A DNA stretch of 64,000 bases from NCBI RefSeq assembly GCF_022919155.1, contig NZ_CP095045.1:868001-932000 (forward strand), in the 5' to 3' direction. This stretch comes from Leucobacter allii (GTDB taxonomy: Bacteria; Actinomycetota; Actinomycetes; Actinomycetales; Microbacteriaceae). The notes under the pieces are model-generated. The model did no database searches and was not told the DNA's origin. It saw only the letters and a program-made list of their open reading frames with translations. Below, piece by piece: positions 27,008-35,878 of this stretch (positions are counted from its first letter, which is position 1; each line of letters opens with the position of its first letter). The translations under genes were made by a program, and so were the position numbers.

Positions 27008-27038
27008 GGGGAGGTTCCGGCGGCGCCGGAACCTCCCC
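27008..27038 (-). terminator. Terminator-like hairpin after the sugar permease gene
   Basis: A perfect 14-bp stem (27008-27021 with 27025-27038) and a 3-nt loop lie 11 bp past the permease stop at 27050 on the minus strand. It would limit read-through into the aldehyde dehydrogenase gene. Confidence 0.7.
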
Positions 27039-27049
27039 GCGAGGCTCGG

Positions 27050-28045
27050 CTATCTGCTGCCGGATCGGCCGTAGAGGGCGACGACCACGAGGATGATCGC
27101 CCCGTACACCACGTCCTGCACCGTCGTGCCGAGATTGAACACCACGACGAGCGTCGAGACCTGCCCGAGCACGAGCGCGCCGGCGAGCGTGCCGAGCACC
27201 GATCCGCGCCCCCCGAAGATCGAGGCACCGCCCACGACGACCGCCGCGACCGAACTCAGCAGGTACGGGGCGCCCATCATGGGCTCCGCCTGGTTGTAGT
27301 AGCCGACGATCGCGATGCCGGCGAGGCCGGCGAGCGTGCTGCTGAGCATGTACCCGGTGATCCGGATCCGCGCCACCGGCTGCCCGGCGAGTCGGGCGGC
27401 CGCCTCGGAGGATCCGACGAGGAAGAGCGCGCGCCCCCAGCCGGTCCAGTTCAGCAGAGCCCACAGCGCCAGCAGGACCACGAGCGCGAGCGGCACGACC
27501 GCGGCGATCGTCGTGCCGAGGAACGGCAGCTTGTTCGCGGTGACCGCCTGCAGGAACGCGGGGACGTCCGTGAGCTCGGAGACGCTGAAGCTCAGCAGCA
27601 GCACGCCGAGCAGGAGCCCGTTCATCGCGATGGTGGTCACGATGGGGGTGAGCCCGATCCTGGCGATCACGAAACCGTTGACGAAGCCGATGAGGGCGGA
27701 GGCCGCGAGCGCTCCGAGGAGCGCCAGGACCGGGCCGAGCGAGGCGTTCCAGGTCAGGAAGGAGAGCGCCGCGAAGGCGATCGTGTTCGGCACCGAGAGG
27801 TCGATGCCGCCCTGGATGACGGCGATCGTCTGCCCGAAGGAGGCGAGGGCCAGGATCGCGGCGAACGTGACGGTCGTGATGAGTCCGCCGAAGGTGAGGA
27901 GGCTCGGACGCAGCAGCCCGCTCAGCAGGAACAGCGCGATGAAGGCGACGAACACCCAGGCGCTCGTGGGCATGCGGCGCAGCAGCCTCCGGATGAGCGG
28001 TTCGGCGGCGGTCCCGGACGGTGCCGGTGCGGCGAGCTCAGACAT
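27050..28045 (-). CDS. Ribose-type (CUT2) ABC importer permease 1
   Basis: The 331-aa RbsC-type product has 8-10 TM segments with the CUT2 hallmarks IAVIQGGIDLSVPNTIAF, ATRIG-like NGFVIARIGLTPIVTTIAMN, and SVAAVVVGGASIFGGRGSVLGTL. It overlaps the stop of the second permease by 8 bp. It forms the channel together with the 28038-29060 product. Confidence 0.92.
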   Translation of the reverse strand: MSELAAPAPSGTAAEPLIRRLLRRMPTSAWVFVAFIALFLLSGLLRPSLLTFGGLITTVTFAAILALASFGQTIAVIQGGIDLSVPNTIAFAALSFLTWNASLGPVLALLGALAASALIGFVNGFVIARIGLTPIVTTIAMNGLLLGVLLLSFSVSELTDVPAFLQAVTANKLPFLGTTIAAVVPLALVVLLALWALLNWTGWGRALFLVGSSEAAARLAGQPVARIRITGYMLSSTLAGLAGIAIVGYYNQAEPMMGAPYLLSSVAAVVVGGASIFGGRGSVLGTLAGALVLGQVSTLVVVFNLGTTVQDVVYGAIILVVVALYGRSGSR

Positions 28046-29060
28046 GCGATCCTCCCTTCGCGAGGGCGTTGCGGGTGGAGACGACGCGGACGACGACGGG
28101 GATCGCGACGACCGCGAAGATGATCAGGGCGTTGACCACGTACTGCCAATAGGAGTTGATGCCGGCGAAGAAGAGCAGATTGCCGACGAGCCCCAGCGTG
28201 ATCGCCGCGGCGACCGTACCGAGCACCGACCCCCGCCCGCCGGCGAAGCTCGCGCCGGAGAGCGCCACGGCGGCGATCGACGTCAGCAGGTACGGATCGC
28301 CGCTGCGCGGGTCGCCCGTCACGGTCGAGCCGGCGAGGAGCACCGCGGCGACCGCCGCGAGCATCCCGGAGAGCACGAAGGCGCCCAGGACGGTGAAGCG
28401 CGCATTGATGCCGGCGGCCTGCACGGCGTCCCGGCTCGAGCCGACCCCGTAGATCTGCCGCCCGAAGGCGGTGCGCTGCAGGACGAACCAGATGCCGATG
28501 CAGACCAGCAGCAGCCAGACGATGGACATCGGCAGGAAGGGCAGCGCCTCGCCGCTCGTGACGGTGAAGATCGTCTGGTCGAGGGCGCCGCCCGGTCGAT
28601 CGAGGACGATGCGCGCGATGGCGCCGATGATGAAGGTGCTCGCGAGGGTCACCGCGATGGCCGGGAGCCCGCCGTACGCGACGAGCACGCCGTTGAAGAG
28701 GCCGCACCCCGCCCCGACGGCGAGCGCGACGGCGAGCGCGACCGGGCCGGGCAGACCCGAGAGGCTCGTCGCGAAGACGACGTTGCAGAGGCTGATGACG
28801 GCGCCGATCGAGATGTCGATCCCGCCGATCAGGACGATGATGAGCTGCGCGAGCCCCGCGATCGCGAGCGGCACGACGAGATTCGCCGCCGTCTGCAGCT
28901 GGAAGCGCGTGAGCAGGGAGGGGTTCACCGCGAGGTAGATGCCGATGAAGACGGCGAACGCCAGGAACGGGGGCAGCGCCCCCTCGTGGAGCGAGCGCTG
29001 GATCCAGACCGGCAGCGCCCTGCGACGCGCGATCGGGGTGAAGATCGTGCCGGTGGTCAT
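28038..29060 (-). CDS. Ribose-type (CUT2) ABC importer permease 2
   Basis: The 340-aa paralogue of the neighbouring permease carries the same hallmarks (LIIVLIGGIDISIGAVISL, ..YGGLPAIAVTLASTFI.., IAAVALSGASFAGGRGSVLGT). The ATG at 29060 overlaps the ATPase stop (ATGA). Two different permeases imply a heteromeric channel. Confidence 0.92.
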   Translation of the reverse strand: MTTGTIFTPIARRRALPVWIQRSLHEGALPPFLAFAVFIGIYLAVNPSLLTRFQLQTAANLVVPLAIAGLAQLIIVLIGGIDISIGAVISLCNVVFATSLSGLPGPVALAVALAVGAGCGLFNGVLVAYGGLPAIAVTLASTFIIGAIARIVLDRPGGALDQTIFTVTSGEALPFLPMSIVWLLLVCIGIWFVLQRTAFGRQIYGVGSSRDAVQAAGINARFTVLGAFVLSGMLAAVAAVLLAGSTVTGDPRSGDPYLLTSIAAVALSGASFAGGRGSVLGTVAAAITLGLVGNLLFFAGINSYWQYVVNALIIFAVVAIPVVVRVVSTRNALAKGGSHV

Positions 29061-30640
29061 GAGTTCGCCGCCATTCCCACCGCGGCGCCGACGACGGCGT
29101 CCGCGGTGATGTCCGTTCCTTCGAGTTCCCGCACGACCCCGCCCTGATAGAGCACGGCGATGCGATGGCACATGTGCACGAGCTCCTCGACCTCGCTGGA
29201 GAACCAGACGATGCCGACGCCCTCCGCGGCGAGGGCCATCATGGCGCGGTAGATCTCCTGCTTGGCGCGGACGTCGATGCCGCGGGTGGGATCGTGCAGG
29301 ATGAGCACGCGGCGCCCGCGGTCGATCCAGCGCCCGAAGACGAGCTTCTGCTGATTGCCGCCGGAGAGCGCACCCGCGGCTTCGAGCGGCCCGCGCGTGC
29401 GCACGCTGAGCGCCGAGAGCACACCGTCGATCCAGCTCCGCTCCGCCCGCAGCTGGGGGCTGCCTCCCGCCCCGGCGAGCTTCAGCCAGGGGGCGAAGAG
29501 GTTCTCGCCGACGCCGAGCTCGAGGGCGAGCCCCTCGGTCTTGCGATCCTCCGGCACGTAGCCGATGCCCGCTCTGACGGCTCGGCGCGGGGTGAGGGAA
29601 CCCACGGGGTCGCCCGCGACCTCCCACCGCTCGGCCGTCGCCGGGACCGCTCCGAAGAGCGCGCGGAGCAGCTCCGTCTGCCCGTGGCCCTGCAGGCCGC
29701 CGATGCCGAGGATCTCGCCGCAGCGCACCTGCAGCGTGACGTCGCTCAGCCGCTGCGATCGCAGGCCGCGCACGTCCAGCGCGAGCGGCGCATCCGCGGG
29801 GAGGGGCGGCGCCGGCGGGAACTGCTTCTGCGTGGAGCGACCGGCCATCATCGTGATGAGCTCGTCCTCGTCCCAGTCGCCGCGGACGAAGGAGCCGGCC
29901 GGCCCGCCGTCGCGCAGCACGGTGCCGCGATCGGCGATCACCTGCAGCTCCTGGAGCCGGTGCGAGACGTAGATGACGGCCGATCCGGTCGCCGTGATCT
30001 CGCGGATGCGGTCGAAGAGCCACTCCACACCCGGGGGAGTGAGCGCGCTGGAGGCCTCGTCGAGGATCAGCAGCTTCGGCTTCGCGGCGATCGCCCGAGC
30101 GATCTCGACGAGCTGGCGGTCGGCCAGCAGCAGCGTGCCGAGCCGCGCCTGCGGGTCGATGTGCGGCAGACCGAGCTCGTCGAGGATCTGCTCGGCCCGG
30201 TGCAGCGCCCGGCGCGGCGAGAACGCCCTGCCGGGAGGCGTCTCGGGCAGCGCGAGGTTCTCGGCCACGGTCCACTCGGGCAGCGCGAGGTTCTCGGCCA
30301 CGGTCCACTCGGGCACGAGCGCGATCTCCTGGTACGCGCAGGCGATGCCGAGCGCCCGGGCCCGAGCGATGCCGCCGCCGTGCAGCTCGGCGCCGTCGAC
30401 GGTGATGCTGCCGCTCGTGGGGACGACCGCCCCCGAGAGCATCTTCGAGACGGTGCTCTTCCCCGCGCCGTTCTCCCCGACGAGGGCGTGCACCTCGCCG
30501 GGGAACACGGAGAAGTCGACGTCCGTGACGGCGCGCACCGCACCGTAGTTCTTCCTGAGACCCTGCGCCACCACGAGCGGCGCGGGGCTGCCGGTCGGCG
30601 CCGATGCGTCGACGCCGACCGGAGCGGAGTGCTGTGACAT
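29057..30640 (-). CDS. Ribose-type ABC importer ATPase (two NBDs), with internal 11-aa duplication
   Basis: The 527-aa RbsA-type protein has two nucleotide-binding domains. NBD1 has Walker A GENGAGKST and Walker B LLILDEASSALT. NBD2 has LSGGNQQKLVFGRW and LILHDPTRGIDV but a degenerate Walker A (GIGGLQGHGQTE), as is normal for the second half of this family. Right after the NBD1 Q-loop (AYQEIALVP) residues 111-121 (EWTVAENLALP) are repeated exactly at 122-132. This comes from a perfect 33-bp tandem DNA duplication. Homologues normally have one copy. NBD1 also shows no clear LSGGQ between Q-loop and Walker B, only LLADRQLVEIARAIAA. Confidence 0.93.
   Translation of the reverse strand: MSQHSAPVGVDASAPTGSPAPLVVAQGLRKNYGAVRAVTDVDFSVFPGEVHALVGENGAGKSTVSKMLSGAVVPTSGSITVDGAELHGGGIARARALGIACAYQEIALVPEWTVAENLALPEWTVAENLALPETPPGRAFSPRRALHRAEQILDELGLPHIDPQARLGTLLLADRQLVEIARAIAAKPKLLILDEASSALTPPGVEWLFDRIREITATGSAVIYVSHRLQELQVIADRGTVLRDGGPAGSFVRGDWDEDELITMMAGRSTQKQFPPAPPLPADAPLALDVRGLRSQRLSDVTLQVRCGEILGIGGLQGHGQTELLRALFGAVPATAERWEVAGDPVGSLTPRRAVRAGIGYVPEDRKTEGLALELGVGENLFAPWLKLAGAGGSPQLRAERSWIDGVLSALSVRTRGPLEAAGALSGGNQQKLVFGRWIDRGRRVLILHDPTRGIDVRAKQEIYRAMMALAAEGVGIVWFSSEVEELVHMCHRIAVLYQGGVVRELEGTDITADAVVGAAVGMAANS
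30245..30310. repeat. Perfect 33-bp tandem duplication inside the ATPase gene
   Basis: Two identical 33-bp units (30245-30277 and 30278-30310) start GGGCAGCGCGAGG. The absence of any mismatch suggests a recent event (or an assembly artefact). The reading frame is kept. Confidence 0.95.
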
Positions 30641-30671
30641 GCTGATACGACCGTCCCTCCTGCAGCGTCGC

Positions 30672-31742
30672 CTACTTGGCGAACTCGAGGTACTCGTCGA
30701 GCGTGATGTCGAGGCCGGGGAAGTCGTAGCCGAGCTGGAAGTTGTCCGGCTTGTCGGGCAGGCAGAAGTCCTCGGCGTTCTCGTCGGTGATCTCCGCGGG
30801 AGCGAAGTACTGCTCCTGCTCGATCTCCTCGCCCTCGAGGAGCATCACGGCCTGCTCGAGGCCCTTCGCGTAGATCGCGGGGTGGCCGAAGATCATGTTG
30901 CCGGTGAGGCCCTCGTCCTGGTACTTCACGAGCGTGCAGGCCTCCCCGTTGTACCCCGAGCCGCCGACCACGGGCACGAAGGGGATGTTCGCGTCGGCGA
31001 AGGCTTCGGGCACGCCCTGGCCGCCGGTGAGGAAGGAGTACACCCCGCCCACATCGGGATGCGACTGGAGGATCTGGGCCATCGCCTTCTGCGCGTCGGC
31101 CTCGTTCCAGTTGTTGGCGCCCTCGGCGATGATGTTCGCGCCGCCGTCCTCGAGGATCTTGCGCGCCTCGGGGACGGAGGTGTCGTTGAGCGGGACTCCG
31201 GCGACGCCCTCGAGCAGCACGACGTCCTTGTTGTCGCCGAGCTGCTCGAGGAGCCACTCGGCCCCCGTCTTGCCCGCGCTCGCCCAGTCGGTCGACACCG
31301 TGTAGACGTAGTCGTTGTCGTACGGGCCGCCGTTGGCGAAGACCGGGATGCCCGCGGCCTCGGCCTGGGCGATCGCGGCGTCCGCACCGGTGGCCGAGGC
31401 GGGATCGAAGAGGATGGCGTCGACGCCCTCGGCGATGAGATTCTGGATCGCCGCGTTCTGCTGCGCCGCGTCGTTGTCGTTGGTGCGCACGATCTTGAGC
31501 TCGACCTTGTCGCCGTACTCGCGCTTCGCGAAGGCCTGCATCGCGGCGAGCCCCGTCTCGCGCCAGGCCTGGCCGCCGAGCGGCTGCTCGAAGCCGATGA
31601 CGAAGGTGTCGTCGGCCGCGCCGCCGCCTTCCGCGGCGGTTCCGGAATCGGCGGGCGCGGAGCTGCAGGACATGAGGCCGATGCCGAGCGCCGCGACGGC
31701 GGCGATGCCGATGCCGCGCGCGATCTTCTGCGAGTGGTGCAT
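30672..31742 (-). CDS. Ribose-type ABC importer substrate-binding lipoprotein
   Basis: The 356-aa product starts at ATG 31742 after AAAGGAG. A lipoprotein signal ends with lipobox GLMSC (Cys near residue 23), then an Ala/Gly/Asp-rich linker. The mature part is a type I periplasmic binding fold of family 2 (FVIGFEQPLGGQAWRETG, AIQNLIAEGVDAILFDPAS, ..GMPVFANGGPYDNDYVYTVSTD). The ligand is likely a monosaccharide or similar polyol. It is the first gene of the leftward importer operon. Confidence 0.92.
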   Translation of the reverse strand: MHHSQKIARGIGIAAVAALGIGLMSCSSAPADSGTAAEGGGAADDTFVIGFEQPLGGQAWRETGLAAMQAFAKREYGDKVELKIVRTNDNDAAQQNAAIQNLIAEGVDAILFDPASATGADAAIAQAEAAGIPVFANGGPYDNDYVYTVSTDWASAGKTGAEWLLEQLGDNKDVVLLEGVAGVPLNDTSVPEARKILEDGGANIIAEGANNWNEADAQKAMAQILQSHPDVGGVYSFLTGGQGVPEAFADANIPFVPVVGGSGYNGEACTLVKYQDEGLTGNMIFGHPAIYAKGLEQAVMLLEGEEIEQEQYFAPAEITDENAEDFCLPDKPDNFQLGYDFPGLDITLDEYLEFAK

Positions 31743-31946
31743 GTGTTTCTCCTTTGAAAACGAGTGCGATTCGCGGGTCTGCTGAGCGGTTCCGGAGGTC
31801 GGAACGCGGACTTCCGGAGCGTGTTGACGAACGCCGCGAGGTGAGACTAACATCAAAATGGTAGCGCTGCCAAGAGCGCTAACATGTTGAGAGAATGTTC
31901 ATGCACCCCGCACCGTCGCGGGGATCCTTCAGAGAGGAAGCGAGAG
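31743..31946. promoter_or_regulatory. Divergent promoter of the sugar island with twin LacI-type operator cores
   Basis: The rightward promoter candidate is TTGACG (31824-31829), an 18-bp spacer and TAACAT (31848-31853). Just downstream, TGGTAGCGCTGCCA at 31859-31872 is a 12/14-match palindrome with the AGCGCT core typical of LacI-family sites. A second AGCGCT core lies at 31875-31880, 12 bp further. A repressor here would block the start of the rightward operon and the -35 area of the leftward one (TTGGCA read on the minus strand). The LacI protein at 40277 is the obvious candidate. Confidence 0.65.
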
Positions 31947-33038
31947 ATGGCATCAGCGGACACGCATCGGCTCGAACCGGACGCGCCGATCCGGACGCGT
32001 TCGCACGCGATCGGGGCGATCGGGGCGGGGGCGATCATGGCGGATCAGCACCTCGAGGCCTACCGGCAGGCGGGGTTCCCCGTCGTCGCCATCGCGTCGC
32101 GCACCAGGGAGAACGCCGCGAAGGTCGCCGAGCGCTACGGCATCGGGACGGTGCACGAGTCGCCGCGGGATCTGATCCTGGATCCGCGCGTCGAGATCGT
32201 CGACATCGCGTTCCCGCCCGATCAGCAGCCCGAGCTCATCCGGCTCGCGCTCCAGCAGCCGCACATCGCCGGCATCCTGGCGCAGAAGCCGCTCGCGCTC
32301 TCGCTGGAGGAGGCGATCGCGCTCCGCGACGAGGCCGCCGCGGCGGGCAAGATCCTCTCGGTCAACCAGAACATGCGCTACGACCAGTCGATCCGCTCGC
32401 TGAAGCAGCTGCTCGACCGCGGGGCGCTGGGGGAGCCCGTGTTCGCGGCGATCGACATGCACGCCGTGCCGCACTGGCAGACCTTCCTCGAGCAATACGA
32501 TCGCCTGACGCTCGCGAACATGAGCGTGCACCACCTCGATGCGCTGCGCTATCTGTTCGGAGACCCCGAGGAGATCTCCACGGCAGGGCGAACGGACCCG
32601 CGCACGCGCTTCGCGCACACCGACGGCATCGTCGCCTCGACCCTGCGGTTCCCGAACGGCGTCCTCGCCGTCTCCCGCGAGGACGTCTGGGGAGGCCCGC
32701 GGATCGAGGGCTACGACTCCGATTTCTTCATCTCGTGGCGCGTCGAGGGGACCGAGGGGGTCGCGCGCGGCACGATCGGCTGGCCCGACGGCGTCCCCTC
32801 CACCCTGAGCTACGCCTCCACCGTCGAGACCGACGGCCGGTGGGTGACCCCGGAATGGGACACCCACTGGTTCCCGCACGCCTTCGCCGGCGTGATGGAG
32901 CAGCTGCAGCACGCGATCGACGGCGGGGAGCCCGCGCTCACGGTCGCCGACAACGTCCGCACGATGGCACTCGTCGAAGCGGCGTACCGATCACTCGACG
33001 AGCACCGCGCGGTCCGGCTCGACGAATTCACCCTCTGA
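31947..33038 (+). CDS. Gfo/Idh/MocA-family NAD(P)-dependent oxidoreductase
   Basis: The 363-aa product has an N-terminal Rossmann fold (AIGAIGAGAIMADQHLEAY, with GxGxxM in place of GxGxxG) and a C-terminal alpha/beta substrate domain. The usual EKP motif reads QKP (AQKPLALSLEEA), keeping the catalytic Lys. MSVHHLDALRYLFG supplies the HxxD-type active-site His. The family oxidises sugars, inositols or glycosides at a ring hydroxyl. The ATG at 31947 follows GAGAGGAAGCGAG. It is first in the rightward catabolic operon. Confidence 0.88.
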   Translation: MASADTHRLEPDAPIRTRSHAIGAIGAGAIMADQHLEAYRQAGFPVVAIASRTRENAAKVAERYGIGTVHESPRDLILDPRVEIVDIAFPPDQQPELIRLALQQPHIAGILAQKPLALSLEEAIALRDEAAAAGKILSVNQNMRYDQSIRSLKQLLDRGALGEPVFAAIDMHAVPHWQTFLEQYDRLTLANMSVHHLDALRYLFGDPEEISTAGRTDPRTRFAHTDGIVASTLRFPNGVLAVSREDVWGGPRIEGYDSDFFISWRVEGTEGVARGTIGWPDGVPSTLSYASTVETDGRWVTPEWDTHWFPHAFAGVMEQLQHAIDGGEPALTVADNVRTMALVEAAYRSLDEHRAVRLDEFTL

Positions 33039-33070
33039 CCCGCATCACCCAGCAAAGGAGCACCACCACC

Positions 33071-33985
33071 ATGATCCAGATCGGCATCTTCTCCGGATAC
33101 TTCCCCTACGACCTCGAGACCACCGCGAAGAAGGTCCAGGAGCTCGGGCTGAACACCGTCCAGCTCGACCTCCACTTCAAGGACATCGATCTCTCCTCGG
33201 GTCAGATCACCCGGGAGAAGGCGAAGCGCGTGCAGGACACCTTCCGCGACCACGACGCCCCCATCTGCGCGATCTCGGGCTACACCAACATCGTGCACCC
33301 CGACCTCGACAAGCGGCGCGCCAATGTGGAGCGACTCAAGGAGATCATCCGGAGCGCCCGCGACTTCGGCACCCCGTACGTCATCAGCGAGTCCGGCACC
33401 TTCAACCCCGAGAGCGAGTGGGACCACCACGAGCACAACCGTTCGGAGGACGCCTACGAGCAGGTCCGCTCCGTGCTCACCGAGCTCGCGGAGGAGGCCT
33501 GGAACCACGGCGCCACCTTCCTGCTCGAGACCTACGTCAACAACGTCATCGGCTCGGTGCGCGAGACCGCGCGCGTCTTCAACGACATCCAGCACCCCGG
33601 CCTCGAACTGCTGATGGACCCGACCAACTACTTCGACCAGAGCAACATCGACGATCAGGCGGGCGTGCTGAACGAGGTCTTCGACGTGCTCGGCGACCGC
33701 GTGCGCATCGCGCACGCCAAGGACGTCAAGCGCGCGGGGGCCGACAAGAGCGAGAAGCACGCCGACATCGGCGACGACGACGCACTCGCCTCGCACACCT
33801 TCCGAGGCGTCGGCGAGATCGAGCTGCCGGCCGCCGGCCTCGGCTCCCTCGACTACGACCTCTACGTCAAGCGGCTCGCCGAGCGCAGCCCGAACATCCC
33901 GCTCATCATCGAGCACCTCGACGAGGCCGACATCCCCCGTGCCAAGGAGTTCATCCGCGAGACCCTGAAGCGGCAGGGCGTCTGA
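33071..33985 (+). CDS. Xylose-isomerase-like TIM-barrel sugar isomerase/epimerase
   Basis: The 304-aa product starts after AAAGGAGC. It is an AP_endonuc_2 TIM barrel with metal ligands expected in YVISESGTFNPESEWDHHEH, FLLETYVNNV, LLMDPTNYFDQ, IAHAKDVKR and LIIEHLDEADI. It pairs with the preceding oxidoreductase in the way seen in many Gfo/Idh plus TIM-barrel sugar pathways, where the barrel isomerises, eliminates or hydrolyses the oxidised sugar. The exact reaction is not assignable. Confidence 0.85.
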   Translation: MIQIGIFSGYFPYDLETTAKKVQELGLNTVQLDLHFKDIDLSSGQITREKAKRVQDTFRDHDAPICAISGYTNIVHPDLDKRRANVERLKEIIRSARDFGTPYVISESGTFNPESEWDHHEHNRSEDAYEQVRSVLTELAEEAWNHGATFLLETYVNNVIGSVRETARVFNDIQHPGLELLMDPTNYFDQSNIDDQAGVLNEVFDVLGDRVRIAHAKDVKRAGADKSEKHADIGDDDALASHTFRGVGEIELPAAGLGSLDYDLYVKRLAERSPNIPLIIEHLDEADIPRAKEFIRETLKRQGV

Positions 33986-33987
33986 GC

Positions 33988-34749
33988 ATGAGTCCCGCAG
34001 CACCCTCCGCCCCCCGCTCCGCGTTCGTCACCGGCGCGGGGGGCGCCCTCGGGCGGGCGATCGCGCTCCGCCTCGGTCAGGACGGCTTCGGCATCGCCGT
34101 CGTCGGGCGCGGGCGCGCGACGCTCGACGAGACGGCGGCGCTCCTCGACGCGCACGGGATCCCGCACGTCGTCATCGAACTCGATCTGCGCGACGCCGCG
34201 GCGATCGAGACCGCGGTGTCGGCCGCCGAGCGCGAGCTCGGCCCGCTCGGCGCGATGGTCAACAATGCCGCGATCTATCCGGCGACGCCCTTCCTCGAGA
34301 TTCCGCTCGAGGAGTACGAGGACGTCGTGCGGGTGAACCAGACGGCCTACTTCGCCGGCACCCAGGCGGCCGCGAGGCGGATGGCGCCGCGCGGCTCGGG
34401 CGCGATCGTGAACATCGGGTCGATCACCTTCCACGGCGGCTGGGAGAACCTCGTCAGCTACGTCTCCACGAAGGGCGCGGCGGTGGGCCTCACCCGCGCC
34501 GCCGCCCGCGAGCTCGGCCCGGCGGGCGTGCGCGTGAACTGCGTGGAGCCCGGGGCGTTCCCGACGAAGGCGGAGGAGATCAACGGCGATCCCGAGGCGT
34601 ACGACGCGCAGGTCGTCTCGCGGCAGTCGATCAAGCGCCGCGGCCGCAACGAGGAGCTCGCCGCGGTCGTCTCCTTCCTCGTCGGCGAGGACTCGTCCTT
34701 CATGACCGGGCAGACGCTGAACGTCGACGGCGGCTGGGTGATGGCATGA
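33988..34749 (+). CDS. Short-chain dehydrogenase/reductase
   Basis: The 253-aa classical SDR has cofactor loop TGAGGALGRA, NNAAIY, catalytic Ser in VNIGSITFH and the YxxxK pair in SYVSTKGAAVGLTRAAA. The C-terminus FMTGQTLNVDGGWVMA is standard. It starts 2 bp after the previous stop and overlaps the next gene. It probably oxidises a sugar or sugar-derived hydroxyl. Confidence 0.9.
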   Translation: MSPAAPSAPRSAFVTGAGGALGRAIALRLGQDGFGIAVVGRGRATLDETAALLDAHGIPHVVIELDLRDAAAIETAVSAAERELGPLGAMVNNAAIYPATPFLEIPLEEYEDVVRVNQTAYFAGTQAAARRMAPRGSGAIVNIGSITFHGGWENLVSYVSTKGAAVGLTRAAARELGPAGVRVNCVEPGAFPTKAEEINGDPEAYDAQVVSRQSIKRRGRNEELAAVVSFLVGEDSSFMTGQTLNVDGGWVMA

Positions 34750-35873
34750 TGCGCGACCAGGACTGGTTCGGCGCCGCGATCCGGCAGCCCACCCGCGAGC
34801 TGCGCCGCCGCACCGGGGATCTCGCCGCGTTCGCGGAGATCCGCGAGGTCGAGCTCTCCAACGGGCAGGAGCGCGGTGTGCGCGCCCTCCAGATCCGCAA
34901 CGCCGACGGCCTCGAGATCGAGGTGCTCGTCGATCGCGCCTTCGACATCGGCGACGTGCGCTACCGCGGCGTGCCCGTGTCGTGGCGCTCGGGCAACGGG
35001 TACCGCCATCCCGCGCTGCACGAGGTCGAAGCCGAGGACGGCCTCTCCTGGCTGCGCACGCTCGACGGCTTCCTGGTGAGCGGCGGCCTCGACCACACGC
35101 TCTTCGGCGGCGAGGTCGACGCCTCGCAGTACGCCTACCCGCCCAAGCCGACCGTGCGCCACGGCCTCCACGGCCGGCTGAGCTCGCTGCCGGCGCGTCT
35201 GCTCTCGGTCGAGGAGGACTGGCGCGAGACCGGCGGTGTGCTGCGCGTGCGCGGCGAGATCGTGCAGGCCACCTCCTTCGGGGAGCACCTGAGGCTGCGC
35301 CGCACCGTCGAGGTCGATATCCACGGCGCCGGCTTCCGCATCGACGACGAGGTCGTGAACCTCGGCTTCGAGCGCACGCCGCACATGTTCCTGTACCACA
35401 TCAACATCGGCTGGCCCGTGGTGGACGAGGGGACCGAGTTCGTCGGTTCGGTGCAGCGCCACCTCTGGCAGTCTCCGTCGACCGAGGAGCAGGGCGCGCC
35501 GCACCACACGCTCGTCGAGCCCCGCCGCGGCTTCGTGGAGCAGGTCTGGGAGCACGAACTCGCAGTCGGCGATGACGGGCTGCACCGGGTCGCCCTCCTC
35601 CGCGCGGACGGCGCCTTCGGCGTCGAGCTCGCCTGGGACCCGGAGGGGATGCCGAACTTCTTCGAGTGGCAGAACCTGCGCGACGGGCAGTACGGGGTCG
35701 GACTCGAGCCGTCGAGTCATCACGTCGGCGGCGAGGCGGACGCCCGCGCCGACGGGTCGATGACGTGGCTCGAGCACGGCGAATCGCGGCGCTACCGGAC
35801 TTCGGTGACGCTGCTGGACGGCACCGAGGCGACCGCGGCAGCGCGGGCGCGGGTGCTGGGAGACGAAGGATAG
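34746..35873 (+). CDS. DUF4432-family aldose-epimerase-like protein
   Basis: The 375-aa product is related to galactose mutarotase-fold proteins (RNADGLEIEVLVDRAFDIGDV, DHTLFGGEVDASQY, PPKPTVRHGLHGRLSSLPA, ..MPNFFEWQNLRDGQYGVGLEPS). The conserved His residues suit an anomeric or C-epimerisation step. The ATG at 34746 overlaps the SDR stop; ATG 34749 is an alternative. Proteins of this type commonly sit in sugar catabolic operons. Confidence 0.82.
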   Translation: MMRDQDWFGAAIRQPTRELRRRTGDLAAFAEIREVELSNGQERGVRALQIRNADGLEIEVLVDRAFDIGDVRYRGVPVSWRSGNGYRHPALHEVEAEDGLSWLRTLDGFLVSGGLDHTLFGGEVDASQYAYPPKPTVRHGLHGRLSSLPARLLSVEEDWRETGGVLRVRGEIVQATSFGEHLRLRRTVEVDIHGAGFRIDDEVVNLGFERTPHMFLYHINIGWPVVDEGTEFVGSVQRHLWQSPSTEEQGAPHHTLVEPRRGFVEQVWEHELAVGDDGLHRVALLRADGAFGVELAWDPEGMPNFFEWQNLRDGQYGVGLEPSSHHVGGEADARADGSMTWLEHGESRRYRTSVTLLDGTEATAAARARVLGDEG

Positions 35874-35878
35874 AGAAG

